Positions 56,286-64,000 of a DNA stretch of 64,000 bases are shown one piece after another. Source of the stretch: Microbacterium sp. Root166 (GTDB lineage Bacteria; Actinomycetota; Actinomycetes; Actinomycetales; Microbacteriaceae); the NCBI RefSeq assembly GCF_001427145.1, contig NZ_LMGL01000001.1, forward strand, positions 1,255,241-1,319,240. Reading direction: 5' to 3'. The notes beneath the pieces were generated by a model that searched no databases, was not told where the DNA came from, and saw nothing but the letters and a program-made list of their open reading frames with translations. The translations under genes were made by a program, and so were the position numbers. Each line of letters begins with the position of its first letter. Position 1 is the stretch's first letter.

Positions 56286-57761
56286 ATGCCCAACGGACTC
56301 ATCCACGACGACAGCCTCCGCCTGCACCCGGACGGACTCGCACTGCGCTTGACGCTGCCGTGGTACCGCAGCCTCTGGCTGTCGTCGGTCACGAGCCTCG
56401 ACCTCACCGTCGACGGCGAGCCCGTGCCGCAGGGCGATCTGACGTTCGTACTCGGTGATCGCGAGTACACGCTCGACGAGCTGCCCGAGCAGAGCGAGAC
56501 CCTCTGGTACCTGCAGGAGCACCCGCTCCTGGTCGTCCGTCGCGACCGCGGCGTCGCTCTCGGCGAGCGGCACAACGTCACCCTCGCCGGGCAGTTGCGT
56601 CTGCCGTACATGCAGATCGCGCCCGGCGAGAACGGTGCTCCCGGCATGTATGTGCCGAACTTCGTGCGCGACCAGCTCACGTTGACCGTGAGGGATGCCG
56701 ATGCCCCCGCGCCGGCGCTGGTGACGGACGTGCCGCCACCCCCGCCGGCGATCGACGCCGATCCCTTCCAGCTCGGGCTGACGCTCTATTCGGCGAGTGC
56801 GGAGTTCCGCGCCGGCTGGTTCGACTTCGACGGTCTGCTGGACCGGGTCGCCGAGCTGGGCATCGGACCGGGGATCGAGATCGTGGCATCCCAGATGGTG
56901 CCCACCTACCCGGTGGTGTCCGAGGAGTTCGTGCGCAGCTGGCGGGCCGCGTTCGACAGGCACGGCTTCGCCGCCAGCTCCTTCGGCGCGAACCTCGACA
57001 TGGGGCGCCGCCGCGACCGCGACATGACGCCGGACGAGGAGTTCGAGTTCAGCGAGCTCATGCTCCAGGGGGCGAAGAAGCTCGGCTTCCCGCTGGTGCG
57101 GATCCAGAGCGCGAAGTCTGAGCTGCTGCGGCGCCTCCTGCCGATCGCCGAGGAGCTCGAGCTGCAGCTCGCGTACGAGATCCACGCGCCGCTGGGCCCC
57201 AACGCGGAGCCCATCCTCAAGGTGCGCGAGACGTACGCCGAGCTGAACTCCCCGCTCCTCGGCTTCGTCGCCGACTTCTCGTCGACCATGCACGCGATGT
57301 CGCCCACGCTGCTGCGTGCGGTCCGTCGTGCCGGGCTCGACGACGAGGCGCTCGGGCGTCTCCAGGAGATCTGGGCGACGGATGCCACGATGCGAGAGCG
57401 CCAGGAGGAGTTCATCGGCTATCTGCGGGGACGCGATTTCGATCCGGCACGACTGGGATCGTTCGCGCACCTCGCCTTCAACATGCACGGTCATGTCGAC
57501 CCGCGGGAGTGGGCCGACATCATGCCGCAGATCATGCACGTGCACGCGAAGTTCTACGACATCGACGAGCACGGGCAGGAGCCCGCGATCGACTACCCGG
57601 AACACGTCCGCGTCTTCGTCGAAGGGGGATACCGCGGCTACTGGTCGAGCGAGTGGGAGGGGCACGCCTTCGCCGAGCTGGGCGAGGTCGACCCGCTACT
57701 CCTGGTGCGCAGGCAGCACGACCTCATCCGTCAGGCGATGCGAGAGCTGCAGCCGTCCTGA
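56286..57761 (+). CDS. Second fused DUF6379 + isomerase-barrel protein
   Basis: A 491-residue paralogue of the preceding gene with the same layout: a diverged DUF6379-like domain (about 1-150; WYRSLWLSSVTSLDLTVDG, YTLDELPEQSETLW), a Pro-rich linker and a TIM barrel from about 160 (FQLGLTLYSASAEFRAGWFD). Ligand positions Glu298 (YEIHAP), Asp330 (VADFSS) and Glu456 (SSEWEG) are kept, but the equivalent of His373 is Tyr423, with new histidines at 418 and 420 (MHVHAKFYDID). Activity or metal binding may differ. ATG 56286 has AGGAGA. It may form a complex with its neighbour. Confidence 0.75.
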   Translation: MPNGLIHDDSLRLHPDGLALRLTLPWYRSLWLSSVTSLDLTVDGEPVPQGDLTFVLGDREYTLDELPEQSETLWYLQEHPLLVVRRDRGVALGERHNVTLAGQLRLPYMQIAPGENGAPGMYVPNFVRDQLTLTVRDADAPAPALVTDVPPPPPAIDADPFQLGLTLYSASAEFRAGWFDFDGLLDRVAELGIGPGIEIVASQMVPTYPVVSEEFVRSWRAAFDRHGFAASSFGANLDMGRRRDRDMTPDEEFEFSELMLQGAKKLGFPLVRIQSAKSELLRRLLPIAEELELQLAYEIHAPLGPNAEPILKVRETYAELNSPLLGFVADFSSTMHAMSPTLLRAVRRAGLDDEALGRLQEIWATDATMRERQEEFIGYLRGRDFDPARLGSFAHLAFNMHGHVDPREWADIMPQIMHVHAKFYDIDEHGQEPAIDYPEHVRVFVEGGYRGYWSSEWEGHAFAELGEVDPLLLVRRQHDLIRQAMRELQPS

Positions 57762-57764
57762 GGT

Positions 57765-58709
57765 TCACGCGATGACGTGAGCGTTCTCCTCGACGATGCG
57801 GCCCGCTTCCTCGAACAGCCCGCGCATCCAGGTGTGCTCCGGGTCACGGGTGTGGCTTGGGTGCCACCACAGGGCATTGACGAGCGGCGTCGCATCGAAC
57901 GGCAGGGGCACCACCCGGATGCCGCCGATGCGGAGCATGTGGGGGGCCAGCGCCGCCTGCACGAGACCGATCCGGTTCGTTCCGCTGACGAAGTGCCCGA
58001 CCGACAGGAAGCTCTCGAGTACCACCTCGATGTGCGGCTCCACCCCGAGCTGCTGAACCTGACGGGCGGCGGAGGTGAAGGCGGACCGCGACTGGTACGT
58101 CATCACCCAGGGCAGCTCCGACATGTTCTCCATCGTGAGCTCGGCGCCGACGGCCGAGTTGGTGTCGGACACGACCGCCAGCCAGCTGTCGTGCCACAGG
58201 TCGAGGAACGGCAGATCCGAGACCGGGCCATGCGGGATCACCATGCCGTCGGCGGATCGCAACTTGGTCGCGGCGTCCTCGACGATGACGGGGTTGTGCA
58301 GCATGAAGCGGAATCGCACCCCGGGCGAACGCTCGGCGGCGAGCCGGGATACGACGGTTCCGAGGGTGACGAAGCCGTAGTCCGACCCGTAGATCGAGAA
58401 CTCCCGGGTGGATTCCTCCGGACTCCATGTCGCCTGGCTCTCGAACACGCGCCGTGCGGCTTCCAATGCGGTGGTGGTGTGTTCGATGAGTCGCAGCGCG
58501 AACGGCGTGAGCTCGTAGGTGTTGCCACGGCGGGCGAGGATCTGATCGCCGAAGTGGATGCGAAGCCGCCCGAGCGAGGCGCTCAGAGCGGGCTGGCTGA
58601 GATGCAGGCGCTCAGCGGCGCGGGTGACGCTCTTCTCCGTGAGCAGCGCGTCGAGCGCGACGAGCAGGTTGAGGTCCAGGCGTGAGAGCAGGGCGTGATC
58701 GGTCACCAC
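57765..58709 (-). CDS. LysR-family regulator
   Basis: A 314-residue LysR protein with N-terminal HTH (LDLNLLVALDALLTEKSVTRAAERLHLSQPALSASLGRLR) and a two-lobe effector domain. The NLLVALDALL start places it near the NodD/LeuO/aromatic-sensing group. It faces the fused deglycosidase genes and is divergent from the binding-protein operon, so it is the likely local activator. GTG 58709 is used (a second GTG follows at 58706). Confidence 0.9.
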   Translation of the reverse strand: MVTDHALLSRLDLNLLVALDALLTEKSVTRAAERLHLSQPALSASLGRLRIHFGDQILARRGNTYELTPFALRLIEHTTTALEAARRVFESQATWSPEESTREFSIYGSDYGFVTLGTVVSRLAAERSPGVRFRFMLHNPVIVEDAATKLRSADGMVIPHGPVSDLPFLDLWHDSWLAVVSDTNSAVGAELTMENMSELPWVMTYQSRSAFTSAARQVQQLGVEPHIEVVLESFLSVGHFVSGTNRIGLVQAALAPHMLRIGGIRVVPLPFDATPLVNALWWHPSHTRDPEHTWMRGLFEEAGRIVEENAHVIA

Positions 58710-58941
58710 GACGTGAACCTCCGATGCAAGAGCGGTCGATCCACTGTATCAACGGAGGCTATGCCCACGGGGGTTGGTATACGCGGGGTCGATGGTGTCG
58801 AAAATCGACCGGGGTCGTCCCGGCTTATGCCGCATATCGTAAACCCTTATGTGCGTTTCCGGCACATGATCGTGATACTGGACTCACAGCACAGGCGCTC
58901 GAATGGACGAGCCGCCGACAATGAAGTCAGAAAGGCTGGAC
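58710..58941. promoter_or_regulatory. Divergent regulatory region, LysR / ABC operon
   Basis: GGTCGAT (58787-58793) and ATCGACC (58804-58810) form an inverted repeat of LysR size. CTTATGC near 58824 and CCTTATGTGCG near 58846 resemble the sites before 54971. No gene is supported in this interval. Confidence 0.5.
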
Positions 58942-60243
58942 ATGTCACAGCACAGTCACACCGCTCTGCGTCGAGGAGCCCTCATCGCGGTCCCCGTCAT
59001 CGGAGCGCTGCTCCTGGCCGGCTGCTCCGGCTCCGGCGGCGATTCGAACGACTCGGGCGACGAAGGCGCGGCCGAGTTCTCGTTCACGTTCGCGACCTCC
59101 AATAACCTCGAGAGCCCGTACGAGACGCTGTCGAACGCCTACATGGAGGCGAACCCCGACGTCACCATCACGACGAACCCGACGCCGAACGACAAGTACG
59201 GCGAGACCATCCGCACGCAGTTCCAGGCCGGCAACGCGGCCGACGTCGTGCAGACGACGCCCGGATCCGGCGACGCCCGCGGCATCATCCCACTCGCCGA
59301 GGCCGGGTTCCTCGAACCGCTCGGCGAGACCGCGGCATCGCTCGTGCCGCAGGGCAGCGAGACGATCTTCGAGATCGACGGCGAGGTCTACGGCCAGCCG
59401 ATGGACTTCACCATCGCGGCAGTCGTCGCGAGCATGGGCACGGCTGCCATGAACGGCCTCGATGCGTGGCCGACGAGCGAGGACGAGATGTACGACGCGT
59501 GCACCGCGCTCGCCGGTGACGGCAAGTCGCTCCTCGTGGTCGCCGGCGCTGCGCCCCCCAACGCGGGGCTCACCGCGCAGGGCATCGCCGCCACCCGCGT
59601 CTACGCCCAGGATCCCGACTGGAACGAGCAGCGTGCCGCCGGCGACACGACGTTCGCCGAGAGCGAGGGCTGGGCCGACACCCTCCAGACGATCATCGAC
59701 CTGAACGAGGGCGGCTGCTTCCAGGCCGGTGCCGAGGGTGGTGGCTTCGACGCCATCACCAACGGGCTGTCTCAGGGCACGTCGGTCGGCAGCTTCATCC
59801 CCTCGGGCTCGGCCGTCGAGATCGCGACCGCGGCACCGCCGGAGGCCGACTTCAAGGTGCAGCCCTTCCCGCCGGCAGATGGAGGCGACCCCTACATCAT
59901 CGCGAGCTCGAACTACACGATCTCGATCAACGCCGCATCGGAGAAGAAGGACGCCGCCGCCGACTTCGTGGAGTGGCTCGCCACGCCCGAGGCGCAGGAG
60001 ATCTACTACGAGGCATCCGGCCTCCTGCCCATCTCGAACTACCAGGACCTCGATCTGAGCGAGACCATCTACTCGCCCGTCGTCGACCTGCTGGCCGAGG
60101 GCTCGTACACGCCGCTGCCGAACAACATCTGGCCGAACCCGGCCGTGTACGAGGCGCTGCAGGTGGGCGTCCAGGGCTTGCTCACCGGTCAGAAGACCGT
60201 CGACCAGGTGCTCCAGGACATGGACAGCGCCTGGGGCGAGTGA
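58942..60243 (+). CDS. Solute-binding lipoprotein of the glycoside importer
   Basis: A 433-residue family-1 binding protein. Signal and lipobox (ALIAVPVIGALLLAGC) lipidate the mature Cys. The mature part is about as long as, and strongly similar to, the orphan protein at 38541. ATG 58942 gives a normal signal peptide and has AAAGG upstream; ATGs at 58903 and 58921 would add a charged extension. Start of an importer operon. Confidence 0.92.
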   Translation: MSQHSHTALRRGALIAVPVIGALLLAGCSGSGGDSNDSGDEGAAEFSFTFATSNNLESPYETLSNAYMEANPDVTITTNPTPNDKYGETIRTQFQAGNAADVVQTTPGSGDARGIIPLAEAGFLEPLGETAASLVPQGSETIFEIDGEVYGQPMDFTIAAVVASMGTAAMNGLDAWPTSEDEMYDACTALAGDGKSLLVVAGAAPPNAGLTAQGIAATRVYAQDPDWNEQRAAGDTTFAESEGWADTLQTIIDLNEGGCFQAGAEGGGFDAITNGLSQGTSVGSFIPSGSAVEIATAAPPEADFKVQPFPPADGGDPYIIASSNYTISINAASEKKDAAADFVEWLATPEAQEIYYEASGLLPISNYQDLDLSETIYSPVVDLLAEGSYTPLPNNIWPNPAVYEALQVGVQGLLTGQKTVDQVLQDMDSAWGE

Positions 60244-60248
60244 TCACC

Positions 60249-60283
60249 GTGACCGCCCGGGCGCATGACGCCCGGGCGGTCAC
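60249..60283 (+). terminator. Strong hairpin between binding protein and permease
   Basis: A perfect 15-base GC-rich stem, 60249-60263 with 60269-60283, loop CATGA, starting five bases after the stop. With permease genes continuing 39 bases later, it probably attenuates or stabilises, giving more binding protein than permease. Confidence 0.75.
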
Positions 60284-60321
60284 TCCCACCTCCGCACGAT
60301 GACGTACGAACACGAGGAATC

Positions 60322-61281
60322 ATGACCGCGACACTCAACACCGAGACCGAGGCGCTGATCGTTCCGAAGCGCGATCGCCGCGGCCGTCGTCGCGATGCCG
60401 CCACCCGCCGGCCCGGTCTGCTGAAGTTCGGGTACTGGTGGTGGGCGCTGCCGGGCATCCTGCTCGTCCTCGCCATCCACTACGTCGCCACCGCGATCGG
60501 CGGATTCTTCGCCTTCACCGACTGGTCGGGCATCGGCGACTTCACCTGGATCGGGTTCCAGAACTTCGTCGAGATCTTCAACGATCCGACGCAGATCGGC
60601 GCCGTCACCAACACGCTCTTCCTCGCGTTCGCGTCGGTCATCCTCAGCAACATCGCCGGGCTCGCACTCGCTCTCGGCCTCAACCGCGGTCTGAAGACCC
60701 GCTACGCACTCCGCGTCCTCTTCTTCATGCCGGTGGTGCTGAGCCCCCTCGCGGTCTCGTACGTCTGGAAGTTCATCTTCGACTTCAACGGTCCGATCAA
60801 CGGCGTGCTCCGGGCGATGGGCCTCGACGAATTCGCCAAGGCGTGGGTCGCCGATCCGACCTGGGCGATCTGGACGGTGCTCGTCGTCATCGTGTGGCAG
60901 AACACCGGCTTCGCGATGGTCATCTACATGGCCGGCCTCGCCGCCGTGCCGATCGAGATCGAGGAGGCGGCGGCCATCGACGGCGCGACCCTGTGGCAGC
61001 GCTTCTGGCACGTGACCTTCCCGTCGATCCGACCGGCCGTGGCCATCGCCACGACACTCGGGCTCGTCAACGGCCTGCGGGTCTTCGACCAGATCATGGC
61101 GCTCACCGGCGGCGGTCCGGCGGGAGCGACCGAGACCCTCGCGACCCAGGTGTACAAGGAGTCCTTCGCCCTCGGCAACTTCGGCTACGGCGCGGCGCTG
61201 GCCCTCGTGCTGACGCTCATCATTCTCGTGTTCGCCGTCATTCAGCAGCGAGTGACCAGCGGCCGTCCCGAGGAGGACTGA
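60322..61281 (+). CDS. Glycoside ABC permease, MalF type
   Basis: A 319-residue six-helix permease. The EAA loop reads EIEEAAAIDGATLWQRFWHVTFP. The basic N-terminus (PKRDRRGRRRDAATRRPG) is cytoplasmic. ATG 60322 has CGAGGA upstream. It pairs with the next gene. Confidence 0.92.
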   Translation: MTATLNTETEALIVPKRDRRGRRRDAATRRPGLLKFGYWWWALPGILLVLAIHYVATAIGGFFAFTDWSGIGDFTWIGFQNFVEIFNDPTQIGAVTNTLFLAFASVILSNIAGLALALGLNRGLKTRYALRVLFFMPVVLSPLAVSYVWKFIFDFNGPINGVLRAMGLDEFAKAWVADPTWAIWTVLVVIVWQNTGFAMVIYMAGLAAVPIEIEEAAAIDGATLWQRFWHVTFPSIRPAVAIATTLGLVNGLRVFDQIMALTGGGPAGATETLATQVYKESFALGNFGYGAALALVLTLIILVFAVIQQRVTSGRPEED

Positions 61282-61282
61282 C

Positions 61283-62119
61283 ATGTTCCGCTACACCAAG
61301 CTCACCGCGGCCCGCGAAGTGGTCTTCTGGATCATCGCCGTGATCTTCCTGGCGCCGTTCTACTTCCTGGTCACCACGGCCTTCAAGTCCGACGAGGAAG
61401 TGCTGACCACTTCGAACCTCGCCCCGCCCACGAGCCTGGACTTCAGCAACTTCACCGAGGTCCTCACGGCGCAGGGCAACTCCAACGTGATCCAGGGCCT
61501 GGTCAACAGCATCCTGATCACCGCCGGCAGCATCCTCGGCCTCATCCTGCTGGGGGCGATCACGGGATATGTCATCGCACGGAGCACCCGCCGGTGGAGC
61601 CGGGCGGTGTTCTACCTCTTCCTGATCGCGATCGTGCTGCCCACGCAGCTCGGCACCGTGCCGTTGTACATCGGGGCGAGGGCCATCGGCCTCACCGGGT
61701 CGATCGGGGGCATGATCATCCTCTACACCGGCATGCTGCTTCCGCTGTCGATCTTCCTCTACGCCGGATTCTTCCGCGGCCTCGGCACGGAGTACGAGGA
61801 GGCGGCGACGATCGACGGCGCCTCCAGGACGCAGATCTTCTTCCGCATCGTGCTTCCGCTGATGTCGCCCGCCACCGGGACGGTGGCCATCCTGGCCGGT
61901 CTCATCGTGTGGAACGACTTCTTCACGTCGCTGATCTTCCTCGGTGGCTCGCAGAACCAGACGCTGCCTGTGGCGATGTACTACTACATCGGCTCGCTGG
62001 TGTCGTCGTGGAACAAGATCTTCGCGATCGTCATCGTGTCGATGATCCCCATCCTGGCCTTCTACCTCTTCGCCCAGAAGCGCTTCATCCAGGGCTTCGC
62101 AGGTGGGTTGAAGGGCTGA
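61283..62119 (+). CDS. Glycoside ABC permease, MalG type
   Basis: A 278-residue permease with six helices; the EAA loop is EYEEAATIDGASRTQIFFRIVLP. No ATP-binding protein follows, so a shared MsiK-type ATPase elsewhere is implied. The stop overlaps the remains of a SnoaL-like gene. Confidence 0.92.
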   Translation: MFRYTKLTAAREVVFWIIAVIFLAPFYFLVTTAFKSDEEVLTTSNLAPPTSLDFSNFTEVLTAQGNSNVIQGLVNSILITAGSILGLILLGAITGYVIARSTRRWSRAVFYLFLIAIVLPTQLGTVPLYIGARAIGLTGSIGGMIILYTGMLLPLSIFLYAGFFRGLGTEYEEAATIDGASRTQIFFRIVLPLMSPATGTVAILAGLIVWNDFFTSLIFLGGSQNQTLPVAMYYYIGSLVSSWNKIFAIVIVSMIPILAFYLFAQKRFIQGFAGGLKG

Positions 62120-62217
62120 TCAGCATCTACCGATTCGAGGGCGGCCGGATCGTCGAGCACTGGGACGTGCTTCAGCAGGTTCCCGTGCATGCCGCCCACG
62201 ACCATCCGATGTTCTGA
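62116..62217 (+). pseudogene. SnoaL-like protein, C-terminal remnant
   Basis: Thirty-three codons in frame to TGA 62215-62217 read LISIYRFEGGRIVEHWDVLQ and end HAAHDHPMF, matching the C-terminus of SnoaL/NTF2-like aldol-condensation proteins (xIFRxExGKIVEHWDVxQ...MF). There is no start or N-terminal part, because the permease coding sequence ends at the junction. It looks like the scar of a recombination that joined the importer to the following genes. Confidence 0.75.
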
Positions 62218-62231
62218 CTCTAAGGACGACC

Positions 62232-63026
62232 ATGTACCAGCTCGCACCCAATATCGAACTGCTCTTCACAGAGGCCGGCGACTATCACGACCGCGTGCGG
62301 GCGGCCGCGGCATCCGGTTTCACGGCCGTCGAGATGTGGGGGCCTACGGGTGTCGACGCGCCTTCGACGCCCAAGGACCTGCCGGCGCTGAAGGCGGCGC
62401 TGGATGAGACGGGGCTGCAGCTGACCGCGCAGCTCGCCGAGCCCCGCACGCAGTTCATGATCCCGCCGTGGGACCACTCCGAGTTCTACCGCAAGCTCGA
62501 CGAGGGCGTCGAGATCGCCCATGTCCTGGGCACCCCGCGGATGGTCGTCGGAAGCGGCACCGGATTCGGCGGATGGAAGCGCCAGGTGCAGCTCGACAAG
62601 CTCATCGAGATCTACCAGAAGGCCATCGCCCAGATCGAGGGATCGGGGATCACGCTGGTGCTCGAGCCGGTGAACGTCCGTGTCGATCACCCCGGGTCGC
62701 TGCTGGACCGCACGAGCGAGGCGGTCTACGTCGCGCGCGGCGTCGACTCCCCGTTCTTCGGCGTGCTCTACGACCTGTACCACTCGACCGTCGAGGGGGA
62801 GGACGTCGCGGCCGAGCTCGCGAACGCCGGCGACCTCATCCGGTACGTCCAGCTCGCCGACGCTCCGGGACGCGGCGAGCCCGGCACGGGTGCGATCGAC
62901 TGGGAGGCCCGTCTGGGCGAGCTCCGCGCCTCGGGGTACGACGGCCCCATCGGCCTCGAGTACTACCCGCAGGCCCCGTCGGCCGAGTCGGTGAAGCGGA
63001 TCGTCGCACTGGCGGCCGCCGCATGA
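62232..63026 (+). CDS. Hydroxypyruvate-isomerase-like sugar isomerase/epimerase
   Basis: A 264-residue TIM-barrel protein, paralogue of 52168-52962 in opposite orientation. It shares NIELLFTEAGDYHDRVRAAA near the N-terminus, HSEFYRKLDEGV, GTGFGG and ADAPGRGEPGTG, with candidate ligands Glu in LVLEPVN, Asp in LYDLYHS and Glu in GLEYYP. ATG 62232 follows TAAGGA. Its stop overlaps the GMC oxidase start, linking it to glycoside oxidation; a keto-sugar substrate is inferred. Confidence 0.88.
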   Translation: MYQLAPNIELLFTEAGDYHDRVRAAAASGFTAVEMWGPTGVDAPSTPKDLPALKAALDETGLQLTAQLAEPRTQFMIPPWDHSEFYRKLDEGVEIAHVLGTPRMVVGSGTGFGGWKRQVQLDKLIEIYQKAIAQIEGSGITLVLEPVNVRVDHPGSLLDRTSEAVYVARGVDSPFFGVLYDLYHSTVEGEDVAAELANAGDLIRYVQLADAPGRGEPGTGAIDWEARLGELRASGYDGPIGLEYYPQAPSAESVKRIVALAAAA

Positions 63027-64000
63027 GCGCGCGCGCCTACCCGGACGCGGTCGACGTGGTGATCGTCGGCAGCGGCCCGACCGGAGCCGCATACGCCCGC
63101 ATCCTGAGCGAGGAGGCGCCGAACGCGACGATCGCGATGTTCGAGGTCGGACCCACCGTGTCGGACCCACCCGGTGCGCACGTGAAGAACATCGAGGATC
63201 CCGCCCGGCGATCCGCCGCCCAGCACGCATCCCAGGGCCCCTCGGCGGCAGCGGAGACGGTCAGCAACCCCGGAGCCGTCAAGAGCGGGCGGCGTCTCGC
63301 CCGGGCCGGCACCTTCCTGCTGGAAGACGGCTATCAGCAGCCCGGCGAGGACGGCCTGCCCGTCGCCGCGATGTCGAGCAACGTGGGTGGCATGGCGGCC
63401 CACTGGACCGCAGCGTGCCCGCGCCCCGGTGGCAGCGAGCGCGTCCCCTTCGTGCCCGACCTCGACGAACTGCTCGACGAGGCCGAGCGCCTGCTCGGCG
63501 TGACGACCCACGCCTTCGACGGCTCGCCGTTCGGCGACCTGGTGCGCGAGCGCCTGGCCAAGGCCGTCGACGAGGGGCGCGTCGACGAGACGCGCGTGCA
63601 GCGGATGCCGCTCGCCGTGCACCGCCGTGAGGACGGCCGCCTCGTATGGTCGGGATCCGACGTGGTGCTCGGCGAGACTACCCGGGCGAACGAGAACTTC
63701 TCCCTGCACGACGAGTCGCTCGTCACGCGGGTGCTGCTCGAGGACGGACGTGCGGTGGGCGTCGACGTGCGCGACGTGCGCTCAGGCGCGACCCACACCG
63801 TGCGTGCCCGCTTCGTCGTGGTCGCCGGCGATGCTCTGCGCACCCCGCAGCTGCTGTGGGCCTCGGGCATCCGCCCCGAGGCTCTCGGGCGCTACCTGAA
63901 CGACCAGGCCCAGATCGTGTTCGCGGTGCGACTGCGCGATGTGCCCCCGCTGGCCGCCGACGTGCCGGCAGACGGCGCGCTCGCGGAGTACAGCGGCGTC
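63023..64000 (+). CDS. GMC / pyranose-oxidase-like flavoprotein (CarA-like), 5' part
   Basis: The first 326 residues of a GMC-superfamily FAD oxidoreductase running off the window. The Rossmann motif VIVGSGPTGAAYARIL lies at 13-28. SSNVGGMAAHWTAACPR contains His127 in the VGGMxxHWT context where pyranose 2-oxidase carries its covalent flavin. FVVVAGDALRTPQLLWASGI is a standard later FAD block. Relatives include bacterial C-glycoside 3-oxidases, which make the 3-keto glycoside cleaved by DUF6379-type deglycosidases. The start overlaps the upstream stop. Confidence 0.85.
   Translation, partial: MSARAYPDAVDVVIVGSGPTGAAYARILSEEAPNATIAMFEVGPTVSDPPGAHVKNIEDPARRSAAQHASQGPSAAAETVSNPGAVKSGRRLARAGTFLLEDGYQQPGEDGLPVAAMSSNVGGMAAHWTAACPRPGGSERVPFVPDLDELLDEAERLLGVTTHAFDGSPFGDLVRERLAKAVDEGRVDETRVQRMPLAVHRREDGRLVWSGSDVVLGETTRANENFSLHDESLVTRVLLEDGRAVGVDVRDVRSGATHTVRARFVVVAGDALRTPQLLWASGIRPEALGRYLNDQAQIVFAVRLRDVPPLAADVPADGALAEYSGV

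Overview
The window reads as chromosome of a high-GC Gram-positive actinomycete, most likely a Microbacterium or close Microbacteriaceae relative. Supporting this are the strong GC bias, the order DUF2520 protein - PanC-like protein - MBL hydrolase - lysS, an actinobacterial two-AAA ClpC, a short Rv2747-like ArgA, and MalFGK-type sugar importers that lack a local ATPase. A GGATGCC/GGCATCC heptamer is strikingly frequent (about 71 copies by hand count outside 26.2-43.4 kb). The assignment is inference; there is no 16S in the window.

0-26 kb is mainly core genome: the 3' part of a PH-domain protein, a DUF2520/PanC-like pair, lysS, DUF4192, cardiolipin synthase, a lipoprotein, an XRE/DUF2975 regulatory pair, clpC, argA and small proteins. 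Next comes a gamma-glutamylation amine-utilisation locus (ethanolamine-type permease, glutamine-synthetase-like ligase, class I amidotransferase, aldehyde dehydrogenase, SDR, FadR-type GntR), then radA, an SRPBCC protein, L-lactate dehydrogenase, a class II amidotransferase and tRNA-Ser(CGA).

26.2-43.4 kb is a candidate genomic island in tRNA-Ser. A decayed copy of the tRNA 3' half, its terminator and further flank reappears at 43.34-43.53 kb, and a third copy of the junction core lies at 38.39 kb. The island carries two sugar modules and no integrase: LacI - GH36 alpha-galactosidase - ABC importer - secreted clan GH-A hydrolase - LacI, and an orphan binding protein - ROK regulator - GH3 hydrolase - LacI fragment. 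The GGATGCC motif falls to near background here.

43.5-52.2 kb is a complete 4-hydroxybenzoate/protocatechuate branch of the beta-ketoadipate pathway (pobA, IclR regulator, pcaHGBDCIJF), with matching candidate IclR operators before pobA and pcaH.

52.2-64 kb is a glycoside locus related to C-glycoside / 3-keto-glycoside catabolism: two tandem proteins that join a DUF6379 (deglycosidase beta-type) domain to a sugar-phosphate-isomerase barrel (alpha-type), a LysR regulator, an ABC importer without ATPase, two inverted near-identical-length hydroxypyruvate-isomerase-like paralogues, an exported carboxylesterase, and a GMC/pyranose-oxidase-like flavoprotein cut by the window end. The proposed logic is import, 3-oxidation by the flavoprotein, cleavage by the fused deglycosidase, and processing of the keto-sugar by the isomerases. 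This is the best candidate for an under-described system.
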